Source: Amycolatopsis rubida (GTDB lineage Bacteria > Actinomycetota > Actinomycetes > Mycobacteriales > Pseudonocardiaceae). From it: 64,000 nucleotides of DNA. Made by a program: the position numbers and the translations under genes. The stretch spans positions 62,001-126,000 of the forward strand of contig NZ_FOWC01000021.1 in assembly GCF_900115345.1 (NCBI RefSeq), read 5' to 3'. Position 1 is the first letter of the stretch; every line of letters starts with the position of its first letter. Shown here one piece after another: positions 33,056 through 40,893 of this stretch. The notes beneath the pieces were generated by a model that was given only the letters and a program-made list of their open reading frames with translations, was not told the DNA's origin and searched no databases.

Positions 33056-34327
33056 CTAGCCCAGTTGGCCGGTCAGGAGCGGATAGATGTTTCGGACCGA
33101 TTTATGTCCGTGGAAGCGGGCAAGCGTCCGCCGCAACCGACGGAGGTCCTGGGCCACGGTCGCCGAGCCGATCGCCTGCAACGGCCCCTGCAACTCGGCG
33201 GTGATTTCACAGGCTCTTTCGACCTCGTTCTGCATCGCGTACGCGAGTGCCCTTCGGACGCCGTAGCGGGCTCTCGTCCGCAGCGCATGCTCCGGCACCG
33301 TTTGGAGTTGCCGGTCGAGCACTGCGGCGGCTTCCCGAGGGCGGCCGAGATCGAGCAAACACCACCCTGCCGCCATGGCCACCGGGTCCTCGAGGTGCAT
33401 GGCGCCCAGCACCGGCAGGGCGGAATCGCCGCGGTCGTCCGGTATCACCAGCAGCGAACGCGCGCGGTCGAGTACTCGCATGCACGATTCGTAGTCACCG
33501 GCCAGCGCGTGCCCTTGCGCCTCCAGCTGTGCGGCCAGGCCTTGGATTCGCGCCGGCGTCGGCCCTGCCTGTGCCTCGCGGCTCAGTGCGATCGTCTTCC
33601 CGGCATCCTCCTGGTACAGGGCGACGACTGCCTTCCGGACGAGCGCGTAGCGGGCCAGATGACGGTCTCCTCCGGATTCTGCCATGCGCACTGCCTGATC
33701 TGTCCACCACAGCGATGCCCGCTCGTCCCCGCTTTCCTGCGCCATCCAGCCCACGTACTCCGCGGAGCGGGAAGCGAGCAGGAAAAGCTCCGAGTGGTCG
33801 CTGCCGACCGCCTGCCTGGCCAGCTCGCGAAGGGTGTGCGTCTGCGCGATGACGGTGGGGATGACCGCGCCGGGGCTCGCGACCTGCCCCAGAGCCCGCA
33901 TTTGGTCGAACTGCAGGCGAAACACGGACAACGCCGTTCCCCCGGCCGAACGCGCCAAAGCGGGCGCCCCCACGCTGAACCCCAGCCCGGCACCCAGCAC
34001 GATCGCCTCGCGTCTCCCCATCGGACGGAACCAGCTGCCGTCCCTGCCGTCGAGATTCACCATCCAGGCCTCTCCGTCGTCAGCCTCGTCGGCCCGTTCG
34101 GTCCGGTGCTCCCCGGTTTTGACCAAGGAAGCAAGCCGGCCTCCTGCCCGCAATTCGACATCGCACCGGCGCGCGAGGTCGGGATGCGCTCGTTTCAGCC
34201 CGTTCTCGATTTTGCTCAGATAGCCCTTGCTGTAGTGCACCACGACCGCAAGATCTGCGAGCGATACTCCAGCTCCGGTGCGCCACCGCCGAAGCTCGGC
34301 ACCGAACTGTGCGCGGCTATCCGCCAC
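33056..34327 (-). CDS. XRE-family regulator with TPR-like C-terminal domain
   Basis: 423 residues from GTG 34327, with GGGAGGGA about 6 bp upstream. The HTH (about 5-60) reads AELRRWRTGAGVSLADLAVV and HYSKGYLSKIENGLKRA. The rest (about 110-420) is helical with repeated A/L pairs typical of TPR-like arrays in actinobacterial XRE regulators (ALARYALVRKAVVALYQ-type helices). These bind a ligand or peptide and control linked genes. It lies 54 bp ahead of the TIR gene on the same strand, so it probably heads the operon and regulates it. Not divergent to any DUF397 partner. Confidence 0.82.
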   Translation of the reverse strand: MADSRAQFGAELRRWRTGAGVSLADLAVVVHYSKGYLSKIENGLKRAHPDLARRCDVELRAGGRLASLVKTGEHRTERADEADDGEAWMVNLDGRDGSWFRPMGRREAIVLGAGLGFSVGAPALARSAGGTALSVFRLQFDQMRALGQVASPGAVIPTVIAQTHTLRELARQAVGSDHSELFLLASRSAEYVGWMAQESGDERASLWWTDQAVRMAESGGDRHLARYALVRKAVVALYQEDAGKTIALSREAQAGPTPARIQGLAAQLEAQGHALAGDYESCMRVLDRARSLLVIPDDRGDSALPVLGAMHLEDPVAMAAGWCLLDLGRPREAAAVLDRQLQTVPEHALRTRARYGVRRALAYAMQNEVERACEITAELQGPLQAIGSATVAQDLRRLRRTLARFHGHKSVRNIYPLLTGQLG

Positions 34328-34683
34328 CGATCCCTCCCCGTTGCCTGATGCCCGTGGCGAAGGACTGGTTGAAAGCCTCCGCGCGGTGCTGGAACCGCGG
34401 CACTTCGCACAGTCCAGCACAGCGACACCCCGCTTGGGCAGACGAACTCGGCGATTTACAACGGATGGAGTCATGAATTGACAGCCGGCCAGCGCGAAAC
34501 AGCACGAACTCGCGCTCACCGGCGTGGAACAGTCAGCTGCTCCGTCGTCCTCGTGCTTTCCAATCCTTTTCCGCATGTCGCGCCTCAGAGCGCCCGAAAG
34601 AGCCTCGGCTCGCGTGCGCTGAATGACATCGTCCACAGCGAAGATTTTGCAGATCACGACAGTGCGGCACGAGCGTGAAGCGA
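34328..34683. other. Intergenic stretch upstream of the XRE gene
   Basis: I see no gene in these 356 bp. They should hold the leftward promoter of the XRE-TIR operon. A TTGACA (34477-34482) is present but points rightward with no downstream gene. Confidence 0.45.
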
Positions 34684-34722
34684 GGGTTTCCCGGTGCCTG
34701 CTCGATGGGAAACGGGAAACCC
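34684..34722 (-). terminator. Hairpin downstream of the Ig-like protein gene
   Basis: GGGTTTCCCG (34684-34693) pairs perfectly with CGGGAAACCC (34713-34722). It lies 64 bp past the stop of the leftward gene at 34787. Confidence 0.6.
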
Positions 34723-34786
34723 CCTAGTCGCGTCGCTTGCCCGACAGCGAGCCGGAGCCGGTCAGGAAGGTTCTCCGCTTACCGGG

Positions 34787-35887
34787 TTACTCCGCGGCGA
34801 CGGTGACCTGATAGAAGATCCCGGTCCGGTCCGGGAACACGAGCGCGCCCCGTTCGTCGACCATCTTCCACAAAACGTGGCAGACGCCGGTGCCGGTCGG
34901 CGTCACCGGGACGCTCACCTCGACCAGCTGCCCCGGTTCGGCGTCCGGGACCGGGACGCGCGGCGGCGACGGGCACAGCACGGTGGTGCCGCCGGCGACC
35001 TGCAGATAGCGGCTGCGCCACGGCACCGAGCCGGTGTTCTTCAGCCGCCAGATCTTCGTGAACGTCTGGCCGTAGCGGGCTTTCGCGCCGTCCGGGAAGG
35101 TGACGTCGCCGGGCAGGCCGTCGCCGCCGAAGCCGGACGAGTCGCCGGGCAGCGGGTAGTGCGGGACGGCGGCTTCCTTGTCCCGGGAGGACGGAGTGGC
35201 CAGGACCACGACGGCGGCCACCAGTCCGAGAACGACCAGCACCGTCGCGACGACGACGATCGAACCCCAGCGGCGGGTCTTGGCCGCGGCCGGTTCGGGA
35301 GCGGCGGACGGAGCGGCGATCGCCGGATCGGCATCGGGCGACGGTTGCGGCGCGGGAGAAGGTTCGCCCGCCGGAGACGTCCAGTCCCCCGTGCCGGGCC
35401 GCTCGGCGGACGAAGCGCCTTCTGCCGGGTCAGGCCCCCGGCCGGCCGGAGACGTCCAGTCCCCCGCGCCGGGCCGCTCGGCGGACGAAGCGCCTTCTGC
35501 CAGGTCAGGCACCCGGCCGGCCGGAGACGCCGCACCCCACGCCGGATCCGCCGGCTGCCCCTCGGCCGCCTCTTCCCAGCGCGCCAGCCACGCGCGGCGC
35601 ACCGTCTCCTCGTCGCGGCCGAGGCCGGTCACCGCGAGGCTGCGGACGAACTCCCAGGTCGTCGGCCAGGACGGCATGCTGCGGCCGCGCGTGGCAGCCG
35701 AAAGAGCGGACTTCGACGCCGCCGCGCCGAGTTCGGTGCGCATGCGGTCGTAGGACGGGTCGCCCGCTTCCCGCTTCAGGTCCAGCAGAGCGCGAGCGAA
35801 ACGGGCCACCGGGCCCGCGCCGGCGTCGGGCACGATGTGCTTGCGACCCCGGCGGGTCCCGGGCTGCCCGGCCGCGGGCTCGCTCAT
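34787..35887 (-). CDS. HTH / transmembrane / NBR1-type Ig-like protein
   Basis: 366 residues from ATG 35887 with GGAGG 5 bp upstream. The N-terminal region (about 15-100) resembles the degenerate HTH of actinobacterial signalling proteins (FARALLDLKREAGDPSYDR). A Pro/Ser-rich linker with a 25-residue tandem repeat follows (about 122-172), then one TM (about 213-236) and an extracytoplasmic Ig-like domain of the NBR1 type, with FTKIWRLKNTGSVPW and two Cys (CPSPP, CHVLW). Such proteins may link an outside signal to cytoplasmic partners; function unproven. Monocistronic, with its own terminator. Confidence 0.75.
   Translation of the reverse strand: MSEPAAGQPGTRRGRKHIVPDAGAGPVARFARALLDLKREAGDPSYDRMRTELGAAASKSALSAATRGRSMPSWPTTWEFVRSLAVTGLGRDEETVRRAWLARWEEAAEGQPADPAWGAASPAGRVPDLAEGASSAERPGAGDWTSPAGRGPDPAEGASSAERPGTGDWTSPAGEPSPAPQPSPDADPAIAAPSAAPEPAAAKTRRWGSIVVVATVLVVLGLVAAVVVLATPSSRDKEAAVPHYPLPGDSSGFGGDGLPGDVTFPDGAKARYGQTFTKIWRLKNTGSVPWRSRYLQVAGGTTVLCPSPPRVPVPDAEPGQLVEVSVPVTPTGTGVCHVLWKMVDERGALVFPDRTGIFYQVTVAAE
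35373..35522. repeat. Two tandem 75-bp repeats within the Ig-like protein gene
   Basis: Copy 1 is 35373-35447 and copy 2 is 35448-35522, differing at only a few bases, with a 9-base start of a third copy. They encode a 25-residue period (EGASSAERPG core) in the linker before the TM. Near-identity suggests a recent duplication. Confidence 0.85.
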
Positions 35888-35981
35888 GCCACCTCCAATG
35901 ATCGACATCGACCCTTGGAGGTTGCCAGGCGGCCCGGAGCGGTGCAGCCCCGGGCCCGCCAGCCGGTTCAGCGACCGAGGC

Positions 35982-36353
35982 TCAGAGCTTGCAGCCCTTC
36001 TGGATGCGCGCGACCGTGTGGTCCGCGCCGATGTGGAACTTCTTCTTGCCGCTGGTGCCGCCGTTGGTGGTCATGCACTGCACGCTCAGGGCGCCGTCCA
36101 TGTCCTTCACCACGATGCCCGCGGACACCTTGTGCGAACAGTGGTTGTTGAAGTAGACGGTCACGTTCGTGAAGCCGTCGCCCCAGGAGTAGTTGGCCTT
36201 CTTCCCGGACGGCTTCGTGCACTTGATGCTCGCGGTGTGCTTGCTCTGCGCGCTCACCGGAGCCGCGGTGTCCGCCGACGCGGCGGGCGCGGCGATCCCG
36301 GCGAATGCGATCCCCAGCGCGGAGGCGGCCATCAGCGTCTTGCCGATCTTCAT
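35982..36353 (-). CDS. Small secreted protein, unknown
   Basis: 123 residues. A signal peptide spans about 1-27 (ending PAASADT). The mature part of about 95 residues is Lys/Gly-rich with Cys in IKCTK, NNHCSHK, VQCMT and KGCKL, enough for two disulfides, and is predicted mainly beta. No family recognised. GAGGGGA precedes ATG 36353. Its promoter region holds three TGTCCACG direct repeats (36447-36499). Confidence 0.75.
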   Translation of the reverse strand: MKIGKTLMAASALGIAFAGIAAPAASADTAAPVSAQSKHTASIKCTKPSGKKANYSWGDGFTNVTVYFNNHCSHKVSAGIVVKDMDGALSVQCMTTNGGTSGKKKFHIGADHTVARIQKGCKL

Positions 36354-36446
36354 GGGTGTCCCCTCGGACGAATCGGAATGGAGTACAGCCGGGAAATCCC
36401 GGTGCGCTCATCCCAGCGCGCCGCCCGCCCTGTCCTCAACCGCTGA

Positions 36447-36499
36447 CTGTCCACGGTCAATGGCCGGGGTTGTCCACGCAGGTCAGCGAATTGTCCACG
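36447..36499. repeat. Three TGTCCACG direct repeats, DnaA-box-like
   Basis: CTGTCCACG (36447-36455), TTGTCCACG (36470-36478) and TTGTCCACG (36491-36499) lie in one orientation, 23 and 21 bp apart, about two helical turns each. They match the actinobacterial DnaA box TTGTCCACA at 7-8 of 9 positions. They stand 94-146 bp upstream of the secreted protein start. Confidence 0.6.
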
Positions 36500-36501
36500 G
36501 C

Positions 36502-36732
36502 TCAGTCAGCCGGGCCGCGCAGGGTCAGGACGACGCGTAAGACGTGTTCGACCGCCGACTCGAACATCGCGGCGCGCAGTTCGCCGCGCGTCTCGAGATT
36601 GCGCGCGGCGAAGTCGAGCATGCGGTCCGGTCCGGCGCGGCGGACGAGCAGCGCCGCGACCTCCTCAAGGTCGAGGCTCGGGTTGTCGAGCCGGGCGAGG
36701 GCGAACTCGATGATGAGCTCTTCGTCGGTCAC
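36502..36732 (-). CDS. Hypothetical 76-residue helical protein
   Basis: From GTG 36732; GTG 36750 is also possible. It is fully helical: DEELIIEFALARLDNPSLDL, EEVAALLVRRAGPDR, MLDFAARNLETRGEL, with an amphipathic end. No TM or signal peptide. It lies 28 bp downstream of the GreA-like gene on the same strand, so probably cotranscribed with it. No family recognised. Confidence 0.6.
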   Translation of the reverse strand: MTDEELIIEFALARLDNPSLDLEEVAALLVRRAGPDRMLDFAARNLETRGELRAAMFESAVEHVLRVVLTLRGPAD

Positions 36733-36760
36733 ACCTGCCAGGGTAATCACAAATCGGGGT

Positions 36761-37219
36761 TCAGCCGTCGTTCCGATAGCGGCCGTAGGGATAAGCCTCG
36801 ACCAGCGTCACCCGCACGAGCGCACCACTGGGCACCTCGTACTCGCGCCGCTCCCCCGGCTTCGCTCCGTGCAACGCCCGCCCGAGCGGCGAATCCGGCG
36901 AGTAGACCTCGAGCCCGCCGCCGACCTCGTCGCGCGCGGCCAGCAGGAACGTCTCGGCCCCGCCGTCGTCGTAGCGGACAGTCAGGACCATCCCCGGCTC
37001 GGCGACCCCGTCGTCGGGCGGATCCTCGCCGACGACGGCGTTCTGCAGCAGGTCCTGAAGCTGCCGGATCCGTGCCTGCCGGTGCTGCCTGCGGTCGAGC
37101 CGGTCGTGTTCGCCCGCCCCCTCGTCGAGGTCGGGTTCGCGCTGCAGGGCGGCGAGTTCCGCGGCGAGGCGGGCGTGCGCGTCGGCGGTCAGCCAGGGAC
37201 GCGAAGAGGTCGTCGACAT
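36761..37219 (-). CDS. GreA/GreB-family transcription factor
   Basis: 152 residues. The N-terminal helical hairpin (about 10-75) contains ADAHARLAAELAALQ and RQARIRQLQDLLQNA. The C-terminal FKBP-like domain contains GMVLTVRYDD, YSPDSPLGRALHGAKPGE and YEVPSGALVRVTLVEAYPYG. GreA-type proteins enter the RNA polymerase secondary channel and rescue stalled complexes; the acidic pair expected at the coiled-coil tip (here DLDEGAGEHDRLD) is present but not in the standard context. It is shorter than housekeeping GreA and likely a paralogue, like the Rnk/TraR-type regulators. Confidence 0.82.
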   Translation of the reverse strand: MSTTSSRPWLTADAHARLAAELAALQREPDLDEGAGEHDRLDRRQHRQARIRQLQDLLQNAVVGEDPPDDGVAEPGMVLTVRYDDGGAETFLLAARDEVGGGLEVYSPDSPLGRALHGAKPGERREYEVPSGALVRVTLVEAYPYGRYRNDG

Positions 37220-37240
37220 GAGAGGTGCCTTTCGGATGAC

Positions 37241-37285
37241 GTCCGTGGGGGCCGGGCAAGCAGGAGGCGCCCAGCCCCCACGGAC
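37241..37285 (-). terminator. Hairpin between the small IS3-like gene and the GreA-like gene
   Basis: GTCCGTGGGGGC (37241-37252) pairs perfectly with GCCCCCACGGAC (37274-37285). It lies 22 bp past the stop at 37307 and would isolate the upstream DadA-like transcript. Confidence 0.7.
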
Positions 37286-37306
37286 TTTCGAGGAGTCCCG
37301 CGGCGG

Positions 37307-37477
37307 TCAGCGGGGCTCGGGCTCGGTGCGGCGGTCGAGCACGCCCGCGTCGGCGGCGAACCAGCCCGCTGCCTTCACCAGAATGTCCCTTTCGGTGCGC
37401 AGCAAGGCGTTCTCCGCGCGGAGGAAGAGCAGTTCGGCGTGCTCGTCCCCGGTCAGCGGGACGGGTTCGGCGGACAC
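37307..37477 (-). CDS. Tiny coiled-coil protein resembling the tail of IS3 OrfA
   Basis: 56 residues from GTG 37477 to TGA 37307. The core LLFLRAENALLRTERDILV, followed by KAAGWFAADAG, closely matches the C-terminal leucine-zipper tail of IS3-family OrfA (typically LRRENARLREERDILKKAAAFF-like). The N-terminal HTH of OrfA is absent, and no OrfB or terminal repeats lie nearby. Its start is 8 bp after the DadA-like stop, and a perfect hairpin follows, so it looks like a maintained last gene of that operon rather than a random scrap. Role unknown. Confidence 0.65.
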   Translation of the reverse strand: MSAEPVPLTGDEHAELLFLRAENALLRTERDILVKAAGWFAADAGVLDRRTEPEPR

Positions 37478-37484
37478 GCGCGGG

Positions 37485-38747
37485 TCACCGCAGCGGGTCG
37501 AACGGCCGCAGCGCTTCCGGCTGCCTGCCGGTGACCATCTGCTCGGCGAGCAGCTTCCCGGTGATCGCGCCGTGGGACAGGCCCCACATGCCGTGCCCGC
37601 CCGCGACGTACATCCCGGGCGCGCCGGTCTGGCCGATCACCGGCCGCCCGTCGGCGCTGACCGGACGCGAGCCGACCCAGACGTCGGTGCGCTGGTCCCA
37701 GCGCAGGCCCTTGAGCAGCGGCCGGGCCGAGGCGATGATCGCGTCGACGCGCGCCGGGTACAGCGGGTCGTCCGGCTTGCGGAACTCCATCGTCCCGGCC
37801 ACCCGCAGCCCGCCGCGGTACGGCGTGCAGGCGACCCGGATGTCGGGCAGGTACATCGGGCTCGGCACCGGCTCGTCGGCCGGCACGGTGAAGGAGTACC
37901 CGCGGCCGGCGCGCACCGGGACGCGCACGCCCCACTTGTGCGCCAGCTCGCCCAGCCAGGCGCCGGTCGCGAGCACGACGGCGTTGGCGTTGACGGTCTG
38001 CCCGTTCGCCGACAGCACGGTGTAGGCGTACTCGTGCCTGCGGATCGCGGCGACCTCGAACCGGTGCCGGATCGTGCCGCCGCGGCTGACCACCGCGCGG
38101 GCGAGCGATTCGACGAACCGGCCGGGGTCGGCGTACCGCTGGCCGTCGAGCCGGATGCCGGTCCCGATCCGGTCGGTGACCTGCGGGAAGTGCTCGCGCA
38201 GCTCCGGTCCGGCGAGCTGGGTCCAGGACACCTTCTGCCCGGCGTCGCCGAGCCGGTCCAGCTCCTTGACCAGCGTCTGCGCCTTCGCCGACGTCTCGAA
38301 CAGGGCGGTGATGGGTGCGTCGACGGTCGGTGCGTCGACGCCGTTCGCGGTCAGGATGTCGAATGCTTCGAGGCATTGCTCGTTGAACGGCAGATTCGCG
38401 CGCACCGCCCGGTTCCAGGACCGGTGGGTGCAGTTCGCCGCGAAGCGGGCGAGGAACTGCCACAGCCGCGGGTCCGGAGTGGCCGGGACGTGCAGCGGAG
38501 CCTGCCGGTCGAGCAGGGTGCGCAGGCCGTAGCGCAGCACGGCGGGTTCGTTGAGCGGGATCGCCAGCCCCGGCGAAAGCCAGCCCGCGTTGCCCCAGGA
38601 CGAGCCCGCCGCGATGCCCTCGCGGTCGACGACCGTCACCCGCACGCCGCGTTCCTGCAAGAACCAGGCGGTCGACAGGCCGACAATGCCCGCGCCGACC
38701 ACGATCACCGAACGCGGCCCGCCGTCCAACCGGTCGAGATCGCTCAT
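37485..38747 (-). CDS. FAD-dependent amino-acid oxidoreductase (DadA-like)
   Basis: 420 residues from ATG 38747, with GGAGGAA upstream. The DAO fold has the N-terminal dinucleotide site VIVVGAGIVGLSTAWFLQ, then SSWGNAGWLSPG, typical of D-amino acid dehydrogenases, and a C-terminal GHGMWGLSHGAITGKLLAE FAD contact. The expected reaction is oxidation of D-amino acids (or a secondary amine) to the keto acid and ammonia, with electrons passed to the respiratory chain. The PucR regulator just upstream on the same strand likely controls it. Confidence 0.88.
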   Translation of the reverse strand: MSDLDRLDGGPRSVIVVGAGIVGLSTAWFLQERGVRVTVVDREGIAAGSSWGNAGWLSPGLAIPLNEPAVLRYGLRTLLDRQAPLHVPATPDPRLWQFLARFAANCTHRSWNRAVRANLPFNEQCLEAFDILTANGVDAPTVDAPITALFETSAKAQTLVKELDRLGDAGQKVSWTQLAGPELREHFPQVTDRIGTGIRLDGQRYADPGRFVESLARAVVSRGGTIRHRFEVAAIRRHEYAYTVLSANGQTVNANAVVLATGAWLGELAHKWGVRVPVRAGRGYSFTVPADEPVPSPMYLPDIRVACTPYRGGLRVAGTMEFRKPDDPLYPARVDAIIASARPLLKGLRWDQRTDVWVGSRPVSADGRPVIGQTGAPGMYVAGGHGMWGLSHGAITGKLLAEQMVTGRQPEALRPFDPLR

Positions 38748-38865
38748 GTGTTCCTCCGCCGAAGCCGTGCCGCTGGTTGTGCTGGTGCGGCCAGGATGAC
38801 CCGGATCCGGCGGACGGGCTTTGTCGAGTTCGGCCAAACGGATCAAGCCGGTTTGTCCGGATCGG

Positions 38866-40389
38866 TCAATCCTGCGGATCGGCGACAGCGAGTTCGATGA
38901 TCATCGCCAGCCGTTTCGCGGGCAGGTCGAGCCGCAACGGCGTCACGTCGGCCATCTTCCGCAGCCGGTAGCGGATGGTGTTGGGGTGCACGCCGAGCCG
39001 TTCGGCGGCCTCGGTGAGCTCGCCCTGGGTCTCGAGCCACGCGCGCAGGGTCGCGACGTAGCTGGTCGAGTTGGCCGCGTCGTGCCGGGCCAGATCCGCG
39101 ATCGGGCCGCGCGCCGGTGCTCGTCCCGCTGCCGCCGCGGCGCGCAGGCGAAGGATCAGGATGTCGTCCCAGGACTCGTCGTACGCGAAGGTCGCGCCCG
39201 GCTTCGGGCGGACGTCGTGCAGCGCGAGGCATTCGTCGGATTCCCGCCTGCTCGCGGGCAGATCCGCGGTGGACGCGGGCGCGCCGATTCCCGCCGCGAC
39301 CGTGACCTGCGCGGGCAGCGCGGCACGGATCCCGTCGATCCACTCGCGGGCGGTTTCGCCGTCCTCGCCGGGCAGAACGGTGTAGACGGTGTTGCTGAAC
39401 AGCGTGCTCCGGCCCGGCCGCGACCAGCCGAACCCGGTGGTCGCGCGCTCGAACGCGAGCAGCAGCGCCGCGTGCCGCTCGTCGGCGATGTGCGCTTGGA
39501 GCGCGACCACGCGGAACCGGCCGGGCGGCAAGCCGAGCCTGCTCAGCACCGCCGCCGCGTCCGGAGTGCCTTCCAGCAGGCGGATCACCAGGTCCGATTC
39601 GACCTGCCGTTCGAGGTCAGCGCTCGCTCGCGACCGCAGCAAATGCAGCCCGACCGTACGGGAACTGTCGTGCAGGACGGTGCGCCGGACGTCGGACAGC
39701 GGCTCCTCGCACTCCACCCAGATCGACCCGAGCGTCTCGCGCCCGGCCCGGACCGCGACGACCATGCGCCCGGTGAGCCCGTGTCCGGGATCGGCCTCGA
39801 CGAACAACGGCTCGTCCGAAACGGCGAGATGCGCGAACACTCCGCGGCGCTCGAACAACTCGCGCACCTGGTCCGGCACTCGCCGCCCGAGGATCGTCTC
39901 CAGCCGCACGCGGTCCGCACCCTGCTGAAGGCTGGAGTACGCGAGCACTCGCGACAGCTGGTCCTCGATGGTGACCGCGCTGCCGAGTGCGTCGGCGAGG
40001 CTGTCGGCCAGCGCGAACAAGTCGGTCGGGCCGCGGCCGGATTCCGTCTCGCGCCCTTCGAGCACCAGGCCGTAGACCACGCCCGCGAGCTGTCCCCACG
40101 ACACTTCCGGGTCGACGAGCAGCACCGCGACCTGGCTGTCCGCTTCGGGTCCCGGTGGCGTCGCTCCCCGCACCAGCACGACCGACGCCCGCGCCGCGGT
40201 GGCCCGTTCGACGGCTTCCCGCACTGAATCGACGCCGACCGCGAGGTAGACGTCGCCGCGCAACTCGCGCGGATCGGCGGGGTCGTCCATCACCACGTCC
40301 CGCAACGCCACTTCGCGCGCGACGGGACAGCAGCACAACCGCGCGCCGTACCCACCGAGGACGTTGACGAGCCGATCCAGTGTGACCAT
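38866..40389 (-). CDS. PucR-family transcriptional activator
   Basis: 507 residues from ATG 40389. The N-terminal PucR ligand-type domain (about 1-130) is followed by a GGDEF-like middle (about 270-400), and the C-terminal PucR HTH has TAYVATLRAWLETQGELTE-like helices, then AAERLGVHPNTIRYRLRKM. PucR proteins activate purine or amino-acid catabolism genes. The 118-bp gap to the DadA-like gene includes CCAAAC-N10-GGTTTG (5-bp arms), a possible site. Same strand as its probable target. Confidence 0.87.
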   Translation of the reverse strand: MVTLDRLVNVLGGYGARLCCCPVAREVALRDVVMDDPADPRELRGDVYLAVGVDSVREAVERATAARASVVLVRGATPPGPEADSQVAVLLVDPEVSWGQLAGVVYGLVLEGRETESGRGPTDLFALADSLADALGSAVTIEDQLSRVLAYSSLQQGADRVRLETILGRRVPDQVRELFERRGVFAHLAVSDEPLFVEADPGHGLTGRMVVAVRAGRETLGSIWVECEEPLSDVRRTVLHDSSRTVGLHLLRSRASADLERQVESDLVIRLLEGTPDAAAVLSRLGLPPGRFRVVALQAHIADERHAALLLAFERATTGFGWSRPGRSTLFSNTVYTVLPGEDGETAREWIDGIRAALPAQVTVAAGIGAPASTADLPASRRESDECLALHDVRPKPGATFAYDESWDDILILRLRAAAAAGRAPARGPIADLARHDAANSTSYVATLRAWLETQGELTEAAERLGVHPNTIRYRLRKMADVTPLRLDLPAKRLAMIIELAVADPQD

Positions 40390-40438
40390 GCCCTGTTCAT
40401 ACCTGACGCGGCGCGACTGGAGTCGTATCGTGCAGGTC

Positions 40439-40840
40439 ATGCGGGCGCGGGTCGAGGACGTGCACGAGCTGGCGCTGGGAATGCCCCACGTCACGGTGGT
40501 GCGCGGCTCGCGCGAGAACCCCGTCTACCAGGTCGGCGGCAAGTCGTTCGTGTTCTTCCGGACGCCGCGGCCGGACGCCTTCGACCCGGAGACCGGGCAG
40601 CGGTATCCGGACGTCATCGTGTTCTGGGTGCCGTCCGAATCGGACAAGCAAGCGCTGGTCCAGGACCCGGACAGCCCGTTTTTCACCACTCCGCACTTCG
40701 ACGGCCACCTGTCGGTGCTGATCCGCGCCGCACACCTGGGCTCGTTGACGCGGCAGGAACTGGCCGAGGTCGTCGAGGACGCCTGGCTGTCCCGGGCGTC
40801 ACCGCGCCGGCGCGAAGCGTGGCTGGCGCGGGCTCGTTAA
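40439..40840 (+). CDS. MmcQ/YjbR-family protein
   Basis: 133 residues from ATG 40439; a GTG at 40430 is possible. The family pattern is ALGMPHVTVVRGSRENPVYQ, VGGKSFVFFRTPRPDAF, and a final HLGSLTRQELAEVVEDAWLS. The fold resembles DNA-binding CyaY-like proteins, but no binding role is proven. Divergent from pucR. Third-position G/C content is typical of the chromosome. Confidence 0.8.
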   Translation: MRARVEDVHELALGMPHVTVVRGSRENPVYQVGGKSFVFFRTPRPDAFDPETGQRYPDVIVFWVPSESDKQALVQDPDSPFFTTPHFDGHLSVLIRAAHLGSLTRQELAEVVEDAWLSRASPRRREAWLARAR

Positions 40841-40893
40841 GCGATCAGGAATCAAGAAGCATCCGCGGTGGCGCCGGACTTAGCGTTTACGGC

